Positions 7,039-13,595 of a stretch of DNA of 13,668 bases are shown piece after piece. The position numbers and the translations under genes were made by a program. Under the pieces are notes generated by a model. That model was not told where the DNA came from. It ran no database searches and saw nothing but the letters and a program-made list of their open reading frames with translations. How positions within the stretch are numbered: the first letter of the stretch is position 1; every line of letters begins with the position of its first letter. This DNA comes from CAYOEZ01 sp964402955 (GTDB lineage: Bacteria > Chloroflexota > DTOL01 > DAOUCN01), in assembly GCA_964402955.1 (NCBI GenBank), contig CAYOEZ010000125.1:1-13668 (forward strand), read 5' to 3'.

Positions 7039-7105
7039 GGGCGCTGCTTGCTACGCCCGACTCACACCGCCGGGACAACACACGTGGGCGCAGCAAGCAG
7101 CGCCC
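7039..7105. repeat. Paired inverted REP-like palindromes, copies B and C (REPIN-like doublet)
   Basis: Copy B (7039-7058) differs by one base from the core seen at 6721-6740. Copy C (7086-7105) is its exact reverse complement. They are 27 bp apart and in opposite orientation, so a single strand could fold into a long hairpin, the arrangement called a REPIN or BIME. On the minus strand copy C is preceded by GTAG, the tetranucleotide that commonly precedes REP palindromes. The REP assignment is inference from shape and the nearby RAYT gene. Confidence 0.6.
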
Positions 7106-7162
7106 CTACGTCGTGAGTGTCTAGCACGAGATCACGGTGAACAGTTACGAGCGGTGCATCTC

Positions 7163-7191
7163 TTGACTTTGCGGGGTCTGGCGGGTATACT
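7163..7191 (+). promoter_or_regulatory. Near-consensus sigma-70 promoter of the isomerase genes
   Basis: TTGACT (7163-7168), a 17-nt spacer and TATACT (7186-7191). The expected start is near 7198, about 42 nt upstream of the first isomerase ATG. It lies 16 bp beyond the end of the inverted-repeat element. A short GC-rich palindrome (GCGGCG 7203-7208, CGCCGC 7215-7220) follows in the leader. Confidence 0.85.
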
Positions 7192-7239
7192 TGCCCAGAA
7201 GTGCGGCGCGGCGACGCCGCTACCCGTAAGGAGAGGTGT

Positions 7240-8064
7240 ATGCCCAAGAAGAAGCAAAGCCGGTCGCGGGCCAGGGTCCAGCAGGCGCAACCGGCCCATC
7301 TGGTGCGATCGTCAAGCCCCGAGCGCGAGCCGGGCCTGGTCGATCGTCTCAAGAAGAACCCTTTCAGCGTTGTACTTGGTCTAGTCATTGTTCTCAGTAT
7401 GGTCTTGAGCCTGGTCGCTGAGATCGTCCAGAGCGGCAAGCCCCAGGTTCTGGAGCCGACCCCGACCCTGATCCAGTATGCAACGCCCACGGCAGTTCCA
7501 ACGTCGCAGGCGACGGGCGCTGCAGGAGGCACATCCACGCCGCTGGCCCGAGTCGCCCCAACAACGCCGATCGCACCAGCAGCGGCTAAGAAAACGTACA
7601 GCGCTCCACCGCCCATGACTATTGATCAGAACAAGAACTACACAGCGACGATTGTTACCGCCAAGGGCACAATCAAGCTGCAGCTTCTGCCCAAGGTCGC
7701 GCCCAACACCGTGAATGCTTTTGTCTTCCTTGCGCGCGAAGGCTACTATGATGGGCTGACTTTCCACCGGGTTCTTGAGGGCTTCGTCATCCAGGGCGGC
7801 GATCCCACCGGAACCGGCAGCGGCGGCCCGGGCTACAGTCTCAAGCCTGAGTTCAATGCTACTAAACACATTACCGGTACGCTGGCCATGGCTCGCAGCG
7901 ATGCTGTCGACAGCGCGGGCAGCCAGTTCTATATCACCAAGAGTGCGCAGCCGGGCCTGGATGGCCAGTACACCGTCTTCGGCCAGACGATCGAGGGCAT
8001 GGACGTTGTCAACAAGATTGTACAAGGCGACGTTATGCAGAAAGTCACAATCCAGGAACAATAG
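7240..8064 (+). CDS. Membrane-anchored cyclophilin-type peptidyl-prolyl cis-trans isomerase
   Basis: Catalyses cis-trans isomerisation of proline peptide bonds. The 274-residue product has a basic N-terminus (MPKKKQSRSR), one membrane segment at about 42-63 (FSVVLGLVIVLSMVLSLVAEIV), a Thr/Pro/Ala-rich linker (about 70-118) and a single cyclophilin domain (about 130-274), so the catalytic domain is probably held outside the membrane. Active-site motifs are FHRV (175-178), the FVIQGGDPTGTG stretch (182-193), MARS (217-220), GSQFYI (228-233) and LDGQYTVFG (240-248). In the last motif the Trp and His of human CypA appear as G239 and Y244. The ATG at 7240 is chosen over an in-frame GTG at 7201 because of AGGAGAGG at 7229-7236. 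A promoter lies upstream, and a second cyclophilin follows 12 bp after the stop. Confidence 0.95.
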   Translation: MPKKKQSRSRARVQQAQPAHLVRSSSPEREPGLVDRLKKNPFSVVLGLVIVLSMVLSLVAEIVQSGKPQVLEPTPTLIQYATPTAVPTSQATGAAGGTSTPLARVAPTTPIAPAAAKKTYSAPPPMTIDQNKNYTATIVTAKGTIKLQLLPKVAPNTVNAFVFLAREGYYDGLTFHRVLEGFVIQGGDPTGTGSGGPGYSLKPEFNATKHITGTLAMARSDAVDSAGSQFYITKSAQPGLDGQYTVFGQTIEGMDVVNKIVQGDVMQKVTIQEQ

Positions 8065-8076
8065 GAGACAGCACAC

Positions 8077-8553
8077 GTGAGCAAGAAGTACACAGTGGCC
8101 CCAGCCATCACTATCGACCAGAATAAGACCTACACGGCGACGATTGTTACCGCCAAGGGTACGATCAAGCTGCAGCTTTTGCCCAAAGTGGCGCCCAACA
8201 CCGTCAATGCCTTCGTTTTCCTGGCACGCGACGGTTACTATGATGGGCTGACCTTCCACCGCGTCGAGGACTGGGTGGTGCAGGGCGGCGACCCAACCGG
8301 CACCGGCAGCGGCGGCCCGGGCTACACGCTGAAGGCCGAGTTCAATACGACCAAACACATCGTCGGCGCTCTGGCCATGGCCCGCACCAGCGACCCGAAC
8401 AGCGCCGGCAGCCAGTTCTACATCGTCAAGACGGCCGCCTCATGGCTGGATGGCCAGTATACGGTCTTCGGCCAGACAATCGAAGGAATGGACGTCGTGA
8501 CCAGGCTGGTCAAGGGCGACGTTATGCAGAAGATTACGATCGAGGAAAAGTAG
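8077..8553 (+). CDS. Soluble cyclophilin-type peptidyl-prolyl cis-trans isomerase, tandem duplicate
   Basis: The 158-residue single-domain cyclophilin has FHRV (60-63), VVQGGDPTGTG (67-77), MARTS (101-105), GSQFYI (111-116) and WLDGQYTVFG (123-132). It lacks signal peptide, anchor and linker, so it should be cytoplasmic. Protein and DNA are strikingly similar to the domain just upstream; both contain the identical stretch TIDQNK and TIKLQLLPKVAPNTVNAF, so the pair arose by tandem duplication. The start is GTG at 8077, with AGGAG at 8063-8067 overlapping the stop of the preceding gene, implying an operon. Unlike the first copy it keeps the Trp of human CypA (W123), but the His position is again Tyr (Y128). 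The stop is followed by tandem 15-bp repeats that run into a terminator. Confidence 0.95.
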   Translation: MSKKYTVAPAITIDQNKTYTATIVTAKGTIKLQLLPKVAPNTVNAFVFLARDGYYDGLTFHRVEDWVVQGGDPTGTGSGGPGYTLKAEFNTTKHIVGALAMARTSDPNSAGSQFYIVKTAASWLDGQYTVFGQTIEGMDVVTRLVKGDVMQKITIEEK

Positions 8554-8595
8554 GGAGCAGGTAAGCAGGGAGTAGGTAAGCGGGGAGCAGGGAGG
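8553..8595. repeat. Tandem 15-bp repeats, about 2.9 copies
   Basis: The units are GGGAGCAGGTAAGCA (8553-8567), GGGAGTAGGTAAGCG (8568-8582) and the partial GGGAGCAGGGAGG (8583-8595). The array starts within the stop codon of the second isomerase, and the last unit forms the left arm of the terminator. Confidence 0.8.
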
Positions 8596-8613
8596 ACGTT
8601 ACTCTCTGCTCCC
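8583..8613. terminator. Terminator between convergent isomerase and phosphofructokinase genes
   Basis: GGGAGCAGGGAG (8583-8594) pairs with CTCTCTGCTCCC (8602-8613), with one G-T pair and a 7-nt loop. It sits in the 60-bp gap between two convergent genes and touches the phosphofructokinase stop codon. The T run after the stem is short (TTATT), so termination may be modest. Confidence 0.7.
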
Positions 8614-9804
8614 TTATTGCGCGGCTATGCCGGCCAGCCGGGCGTACTGCGGCAGGTCGCCGCCGATAAGGGGGCGGGCGTAGGCGACAAATGCGTCGCT
8701 GATCTGGCCGTTGGCGGCCAGAAACTCCGCCGGCATGCGCCGTTCAGCGTGCGCGATCTCGGCCAACGGTGCAAGCCCGGTCGCGCAGGCGTAGGATGAC
8801 CCCGGATGGCGCAGGAGAGTGACCATCACGTCCGAGGCGCCATTGAGAGCGTGTGCGACGGCCGTCTTGCCGGTGAGATACGCCTCCTGCCAGTCGACAG
8901 GGGAGACGCACCAACCGGCCGATCGCTGCATAGACCCCGGCTTGTTGTAGCGAGCCTTCAGCCCCAGCTTTTCCTCGATCAGCGCCGCCATGCGTTCAGC
9001 GGCGCCCGACAGGCGCACGTGGCCGAAGCCATCGTCGCCGGTGGGGCGCGCCCACGGCGTCCCTTGCTCATCGCGAATTGTCTCAGTGGCGACAATCACG
9101 GCGTGTCCATGCGTCTTCACGACCTGGCGAACCTGTCGCTCCACATCAGCCTGTGTCACCGGGCGTTCCGGAACATAGACAAGGTGCGGCGCGTCATCGG
9201 CATGGGCACGGGCCAACACGCTGGCGGCAGCTACCCATCCCGCATTGCGCCCCATCACCTCGATGATCGTCACCTGGTCGGTGGTGGCGATGGCAGCGCC
9301 ATCGTAGGCGCAGTCACGCGCCGACATGGCGACATAGCGGGCAATGCTGCCGTAGCCGGGGGTGTGGTCCATGTGCGCCAGGTCATTGTCCACCGTCTTG
9401 GGCACGCCCATGCAGCGCAGCCCATAGCCGCGTTGCTGGGCAAGCATTTGCAACTGGTGCGCCGTATCGGCCGAGTCGTTCCCGCCGATATACAAGAAGA
9501 AGCGGACGTTGTTGGCTGCCAGGACTGCCAGCGCCCGCTCGGCGTCGGCGGACGTGAAGCGACGGCGGCATGTGCCGAGCGCGGCGGCGGGGCTGTGCCC
9601 GACCAGCCGCAGGTGAGCGGGATCCTCGGCGCCCAGGTCCAGCAGGTCGTCATGGACGAGACCCACCAGACCGAAATGCGCGCCCAGGATGCGTTCAACC
9701 TCGCTGTGCTGGCGCGCTTCCTCCACAACGCCAAGCAGACTGGCGTTGATCACTGCTGTGGGCCCGCCCCCCTGCCCGACCAGTAGATTACCTCGCAAAG
9801 ACAT
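8614..9804 (-). CDS. pfp: 6-phosphofructokinase, pyrophosphate-dependent type
   Basis: Phosphorylates fructose 6-phosphate to fructose 1,6-bisphosphate, or runs in reverse when pyrophosphate is the phosphate donor; cytosolic, glycolysis/gluconeogenesis. The 396-residue product has GQGGGPTAVIN (10-20), YIGGNDSADTA (105-115), VPKTVDND (134-141) with the catalytic Asp pair D139/D141, MGRNAGW (184-190), and the substrate segments TGDDGFGHVRLSG (255-267) and NKPGSMQRS (287-295). ATP enzymes have GGDGS and PGTIDND. Here the Gly positions are Asp (D110) and Lys (K136), the known markers of pyrophosphate use. The residue before D110 is Asn (N109) rather than the Asp usual in GGDDS. The start is ATG at 9804, with GGAG 6 nt before it, rather than an in-frame TTG four codons upstream. 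The donor is predicted, not shown. Confidence 0.92.
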   Translation of the reverse strand: MSLRGNLLVGQGGGPTAVINASLLGVVEEARQHSEVERILGAHFGLVGLVHDDLLDLGAEDPAHLRLVGHSPAAALGTCRRRFTSADAERALAVLAANNVRFFLYIGGNDSADTAHQLQMLAQQRGYGLRCMGVPKTVDNDLAHMDHTPGYGSIARYVAMSARDCAYDGAAIATTDQVTIIEVMGRNAGWVAAASVLARAHADDAPHLVYVPERPVTQADVERQVRQVVKTHGHAVIVATETIRDEQGTPWARPTGDDGFGHVRLSGAAERMAALIEEKLGLKARYNKPGSMQRSAGWCVSPVDWQEAYLTGKTAVAHALNGASDVMVTLLRHPGSSYACATGLAPLAEIAHAERRMPAEFLAANGQISDAFVAYARPLIGGDLPQYARLAGIAAQ

Positions 9805-9851
9805 GGCTAACTCCAATCCGTTGTGAAGGGTGCTGCCATTGCGCCAGACAT

Positions 9852-10020
9852 TTCAAGATCAGGGCGTTCTTGAAAACCACCGAGACACAGAGGACACAGA
9901 GTGAACCGCAAATGAGTACGCCCGCGTCCTACTGGCGTCGGGATGTGTCAGAGCAACCGGCCAAGAGACGTTCTCCGTGCTCTTTGTGTCTCTGTGGTGA
10001 ATACAACACGGTATCTTGAA
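9852..10020. repeat. Imperfect inverted-repeat spacer with CACAGAGACACAGAG-type arms
   Basis: The outer pair TTCAAGAT (9852-9859)/ATCTTGAA (10013-10020) is perfect. The inner arms 9876-9901 and 9973-9998 are inverted copies matching at 21 of 26 positions, rich in the motif GAGACACA. The 231-bp gap between phosphofructokinase and glycerate kinase holds no gene that I can see. The arm sequence is of a low-complexity type that recurs between genes in many bacterial genomes. Confidence 0.65.
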
Positions 10021-10035
10021 TTATCTGCCTCTGCG

Positions 10036-11382
10036 CTAGAATGCAAAGAGCAGAGTCAAGTCGTTGACATTCGTGCCGGTAGGGCCGGTGAGCAGCAGAT
10101 CGCCCAGCGGCTGGAAGAAGTGATATGAGTCGTTGTTGGCCAGGTAGGCGGCTGGATCGAGGCCCAACGCCCGTGCGCGCTCCAGCGTGCTTTCGTCGGC
10201 GATGGCGCCGGCTGCGTCAGTCGGGCCGTCGCTGCCGTCCGTGCCGCAGGCGACGATGGCGACGTTGTCCAGCCCGGCGATCTTGACCGCAGCCGCCAGC
10301 GCCAATTCCTGGTTGCGCCCGCCAAGGCCCTGGCCGCGCAGTGTCACGGTCGTCTCGCCGCCGGCGACGATGCAGGCGGGACGCGGCAACGGCTGCCCGG
10401 AGGCGGCGATTTCGCGCACAATGCCGCTGAAGACGCGGGCGACCTCGCGTGCTTCGCCCTCGATGTAGGTGGATAGCATCAAAGCGTTCATGCCAAGCTG
10501 TTGCGCCCGTTCCACGGCTGCTCGGGCGGCGAGGTCGTTGCTGCCGATAATCACATTGTACACATTGGCGAAGATAGGGTCGCCCGCTTTGGGTGTATCG
10601 GCGATGTCGCCCGCCTTCCCTTGCTCGAGCCGTGTGCGCACAGCCGGGGGCAGTTTCTCGATCAGGCCATAGCCATCGAGGAGCGCCCAGGCGTCGGCGA
10701 AAGTGGTGGAGTCTGGAACAGTCGGACCAGATGCAATCACGTCCAGCGGGTTGCCCACCACGTCGGACAGGATCAGCGTCGCCGTCTGCGCCGGGTGAGC
10801 GAGTCGCGCCAGTTGCCCACCCTTGATCGCCGAGAGGTGCTTGCGCACGCAGTTAAGCTCATCGATGGTTGCGCCACAGGCAAGCATCAGCCTGGTCACG
10901 GCCTGCTTGTCCTCCAATGTCAGGCCCGGTGCAGGAGCGGGCATGAGCGCTGAGCCGCCGCCCGAGATAAGGCAAATGACAAGATCTTTTGGCCCGGCCT
11001 GCTCGAGCAGCTTGATGATCTCCTGAGTGCCATGCACTCCGTTTTGGTCGGGCACGGGATGGCCTGCCTCGTGCACCACCAGACGCGCGCCGCCGCGTGA
11101 GGCAGGGGAGGCGGCGAGCCGGTGCCCATACCTGGTGTTGACCCAGCCCGCGCTCAGCCGATCGCCAAGGATGCTTTCAGCGGCGGAAGCCATTGTCGCC
11201 CCCGCCTTGCCCGTTCCAACCACATAGATGCGCTCGATGCGCCCCAAATCATAGCTGTGTGTGCCGATGCGCAGCGTATCTTGCGTTAGCTTCACATAAC
11301 GACGCACGGCGTCGGCCGGGTCCACGGCGCGCAACGCCGCGTTCAAGACGTCCATGGCCAGAGAACGATTGTCAGCAGTCAA
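10036..11382 (-). CDS. gck: Glycerate 2-kinase (DUF4147/MOFRL family)
   Basis: Phosphorylates D-glycerate with ATP to 2-phosphoglycerate, feeding lower glycolysis; cytosolic. The 448-residue product has the N-terminal kinase domain motifs YVVGTGKAGATMA (53-65), GHPVPD (107-112), LISGGGSALMPAP (138-150), CVRKHLSAIKGGQLA (178-192) and LSDVVGNPLDVIASGPTVPD (205-224). The C-terminal MOFRL domain has VAGGETTVTLRGQGLGGRNQ (339-358) and CGTDGSDGPTDAAGA (379-393). Older databases often call this family hydroxypyruvate reductase (TtuD). The start is TTG at 11382: AGGAGAA lies at 11390-11396, the resulting N-terminus fits the family, and the next Met (codon 10) has no ribosome binding site. It begins 18 bp after the transporter stop, so the two form an operon. 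No clear terminator follows. Confidence 0.93.
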   Translation of the reverse strand: MTADNRSLAMDVLNAALRAVDPADAVRRYVKLTQDTLRIGTHSYDLGRIERIYVVGTGKAGATMASAAESILGDRLSAGWVNTRYGHRLAASPASRGGARLVVHEAGHPVPDQNGVHGTQEIIKLLEQAGPKDLVICLISGGGSALMPAPAPGLTLEDKQAVTRLMLACGATIDELNCVRKHLSAIKGGQLARLAHPAQTATLILSDVVGNPLDVIASGPTVPDSTTFADAWALLDGYGLIEKLPPAVRTRLEQGKAGDIADTPKAGDPIFANVYNVIIGSNDLAARAAVERAQQLGMNALMLSTYIEGEAREVARVFSGIVREIAASGQPLPRPACIVAGGETTVTLRGQGLGGRNQELALAAAVKIAGLDNVAIVACGTDGSDGPTDAAGAIADESTLERARALGLDPAAYLANNDSYHFFQPLGDLLLTGPTGTNVNDLTLLFAF

Positions 11383-11389
11383 AGCGGGC

Positions 11390-11396
11390 TTCTCCT
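11390..11396 (-). promoter_or_regulatory. Ribosome binding site supporting a TTG start for glycerate kinase
   Basis: On the minus strand AGGAGAA lies in the 18-bp gap between the transporter stop and the TTG at 11382, about 7-9 nt before the start. The alternative ATG 27 nt further in has no such site. Confidence 0.7.
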
Positions 11397-11400
11397 ATCG

Positions 11401-13020
11401 TCAGAGTAGTCGTAGCACAGCCACCAGCACCTGCGCCATAATGATCTTGCTGATCAGCGCCACGGGGTAGGCGCTGGCGTAGGCGAGCGTGGGCACGCCT
11501 GTTGCCGTGTGCGAGTTGGCGGCAGCGAGGCCGGGCGGGTTGGTCATGGCGGCGCAGAGTGCGCCCATCGTTGTCAGGCTGTTCATACGATAGAGCCAGA
11601 GCATGACGGCCAGCGCCACCATGACCGAAACGGTTGTGATAATGGCGCCGGCAAGCAGCAGACTCCAACCACGCTCCTGGATAATCGGTACGATGCGCCC
11701 GCCGGCGTTTGTACCTGCTCCGGCAAGGAAGAGCGTTAGTCCGATCTCACGGATGAGGATGTTGGCGGCAGCAGGAACATAGAGGCGCAGGCCGCCGATT
11801 CGCCCAACGTGCCCCACGATCAGGCTGACGACAAAAACGCCCCCGGCCGTGCCCAGTTTGAGGTCGAGACCTTCGCCCAGATGCAGTGAAACGGAACCGG
11901 CCAGGATACCAAGCATCAGTCCAAACAGGAACGGAACCATGTTGGTTTCGTCTGCCTTTTGACCTGTACCGTGCACAAGAAGCACAAAGGCATCGACTGC
12001 CTCGCGCTCACCGACCACGCGGATGCTGTCGCCGACCTCCAGCGTGGCCGAGCTGGTGGGCGCCATTTCCAGTCCATCGCGGCGCAGACGCGTGATGACG
12101 ACGCCATAGCGCTCTCTGACGCGGGCCTCTGCCAGCGTCTTGCCGATAACGGCGCCTTCGGTGACTTCCATATCCACACTGGCGATGTTGGCGTTGGTAT
12201 CCATGCGCGCGTTCGTCTCTTCGCCGATTAGCAGGCGCAACTTCGCCAGTTCTTCGTCCGGGCCAACGACCATAACGATATCCGCCTCCTGCAGTGGCAT
12301 GTCGGCTGTGGCCGGGAAAACGCTATCACCGCGGCGGATGCGTGAGATGGTCGTCTGGCTTAGCTGTCCCTGGCTAAGCTCAGTGACAGTCTTGCCAAAG
12401 CAATTGGAATTGGTAAGCACGAACTTGCGCGTATCGAGACCGGGAAGATCGCGCTGCTGGTCGCGGCGCCATTGATCTTCCTCACGTCTGACGTTGCGGC
12501 GAAGCAGGCGCGGCAAGACCTGCACAAGCAACACAACGCCCAGCATACTGTAGGGATAGGCGATGCCGTAGCCGGCGGCGATATTGGCGCTCTGGCCGGG
12601 CATGACGCGGTCGAGGACGTCGGTGGCGGCTGCCAGAGCGGGGGTATTGGTCAGCGCTCCGGTGAAGAGGCCGGTCGCCAGATCGACGGGTAGATTCATG
12701 AGCTTGGCGACAATGACTGTGGCGATGGCGCCCGCCGTCACCGTGGCGAGGGCGATGATGACAAACTGGAAACCCTGGCGGCGGAAGGTGCGGAAGAAAC
12801 GCGGCCCGGCCTGGAGGCCCACGGCGTAGACAAAGAACATGAGCCCCAGGTCCATGACCTCTTTGGGCACCTTAAGGCCAAAGTGGCCGAAGACGAGCGC
12901 CACAAACAGCACGCCCCCACTACCCAGGCTGATGCCGCGTAGAGGCTGCTTCCCGAGCCACCAGCCGATGGCCATGATGGCAAAGAGCGTGAGCATTGGT
13001 TCTGTCAGGGAGATCGACAT
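11401..13020 (-). CDS. AspT/YidE-type (AAE family) membrane transporter with two central RCK_C domains
   Basis: The 539-residue integral membrane protein is built as two related membrane halves around a soluble centre. The N-terminal half (about 9-170) has five or so hydrophobic segments with FFVYAVGLQAGPRFF (62-76) and GALTNTPALAAATDVL (121-136). The C-terminal half (about 361-538) repeats these as LFLAGAGTNAGGRIV (430-444) and AAMTNPPGLAAANS (490-503). Between them, about 185-350, are two TrkA-C/RCK_C-like segments ending in DIVMVVGPDEEL and DSIRVVGEREAV. This is the aspartate:alanine exchanger fold, whose members exchange or take up amino acids or carboxylates. Linkage 18 bp upstream of glycerate kinase suggests glycerate or a related hydroxy acid as substrate; this is inference. 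ATG at 13020, preceded by GGGAG, is preferred over an in-frame GTG at 13035. Confidence 0.93.
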   Translation of the reverse strand: MSISLTEPMLTLFAIMAIGWWLGKQPLRGISLGSGGVLFVALVFGHFGLKVPKEVMDLGLMFFVYAVGLQAGPRFFRTFRRQGFQFVIIALATVTAGAIATVIVAKLMNLPVDLATGLFTGALTNTPALAAATDVLDRVMPGQSANIAAGYGIAYPYSMLGVVLLVQVLPRLLRRNVRREEDQWRRDQQRDLPGLDTRKFVLTNSNCFGKTVTELSQGQLSQTTISRIRRGDSVFPATADMPLQEADIVMVVGPDEELAKLRLLIGEETNARMDTNANIASVDMEVTEGAVIGKTLAEARVRERYGVVITRLRRDGLEMAPTSSATLEVGDSIRVVGEREAVDAFVLLVHGTGQKADETNMVPFLFGLMLGILAGSVSLHLGEGLDLKLGTAGGVFVVSLIVGHVGRIGGLRLYVPAAANILIREIGLTLFLAGAGTNAGGRIVPIIQERGWSLLLAGAIITTVSVMVALAVMLWLYRMNSLTTMGALCAAMTNPPGLAAANSHTATGVPTLAYASAYPVALISKIIMAQVLVAVLRLL

Positions 13021-13061
13021 CTGTGAAGCTCCCACGCAAGATCGCGTTTGCTACGACAACA

Positions 13062-13595
13062 TCAGAAGTCGTCATCGGGGGCGAAGGCGGAGATCGGATA
13101 GTTCCTCATGTTGTCCGCCAGCCACTCTGGTCCCCTGGCGCGCAGGTACACAATGTAGCTCGAAAATGCCCATTGCTCGAGGCCGGCGGCATAGCAGTGC
13201 GTGACCGGGTTCTCATGCACGTAGTTGACACATGTCCAGTGATCGCTATGCGAGAGGATGGGGGTATCCCAGGGATTATACCATACCTGGCGGCTGCGTA
13301 TGTTGTCGCGTTTGTTGATCAAGAATGTGCTGCGCCCGTGCAAACGCTCGACGAAGACCGCGATCTGCGCCGCTGTGTCTGCCCGGACGAGCACGTGATA
13401 GTGATGCGGTAGCACGACCCAGGCGCTGAGGGTGATATTGAGTTCCTCCGTCAGTGAGCGCAGGACGTCGGTCCACAGGCGCAGATGGGCGTCGGTCGCC
13501 AGCAAATGCTGTTTGCGCGTTGTCGCGGCAGTGATCATATACCACGTATTGGCGGCATACGTATGTGGCGCATGCGGCGAGCGATTGGTCGCCAT
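13062..13595 (-). CDS. REP-associated tyrosine transposase (RAYT; IS200-like Y1/HUH nuclease)
   Basis: The 177-residue product belongs to the Y1 transposase superfamily. Its metal-binding HUH motif is H65-Y66-H67 in VVLPHHYHVLV (60-70), and the nucleophilic tyrosine is probably Y125 in NYVHENPV (124-131), the characteristic RAYT ending. Single-copy RAYTs cleave and join single-stranded DNA at REP palindromes and are thought to spread them, without being classical insertion sequences. The ATG at 13595 is preceded by AAAGGAG, 13 nt away, which is long; an in-frame GTG at 13646 with GGAG 10 nt upstream would add 17 residues and cannot be excluded. It lies 41 bp upstream of the transporter on the same strand. 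Matching palindromes are found at 6716-6745 and 7039-7105. Catalytic residues appear intact. Confidence 0.9.
   Translation of the reverse strand: MATNRSPHAPHTYAANTWYMITAATTRKQHLLATDAHLRLWTDVLRSLTEELNITLSAWVVLPHHYHVLVRADTAAQIAVFVERLHGRSTFLINKRDNIRSRQVWYNPWDTPILSHSDHWTCVNYVHENPVTHCYAAGLEQWAFSSYIVYLRARGPEWLADNMRNYPISAFAPDDDF

Larger units (their letters stand above)
6691..7146. repeat. Non-coding inverted-repeat element (about 456 bp) with nested arms
   Basis: The outer arms are AACTGTTCAC (6692-6701) and GTGAACAGTT (7137-7146). Further in, 6714-6740 and 7086-7112 are inverted copies matching at 26 of 27 positions and containing a 20-nt palindromic core. Next, 6741-6757 and 7021-7037 (CTTAGCTTGATACGCAT) are inverted copies matching at 15 of 17. 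A separate inner pair, GCCCCCCAAC (6780-6789) and GTTGGGGGGC (6889-6898), is perfect. The middle, about 6905-7020, shows no gene I can support. I found no clear target duplication outside the outer arms. It begins 3 bp after the right target-site copy of the MITE, so 6521-7146 is essentially a repeat cluster. Confidence 0.7.

Noticed and set aside
7381..8358. 325-codon open frame on the minus strand
   Set aside because: It runs antisense across both cyclophilins; the internal similarity of its halves merely mirrors the gene duplication.
8806..9786. 326-codon open frame on the plus strand
   Set aside because: It is antisense to the phosphofructokinase, which has complete family motifs; the composition is low-quality and no domain is seen.
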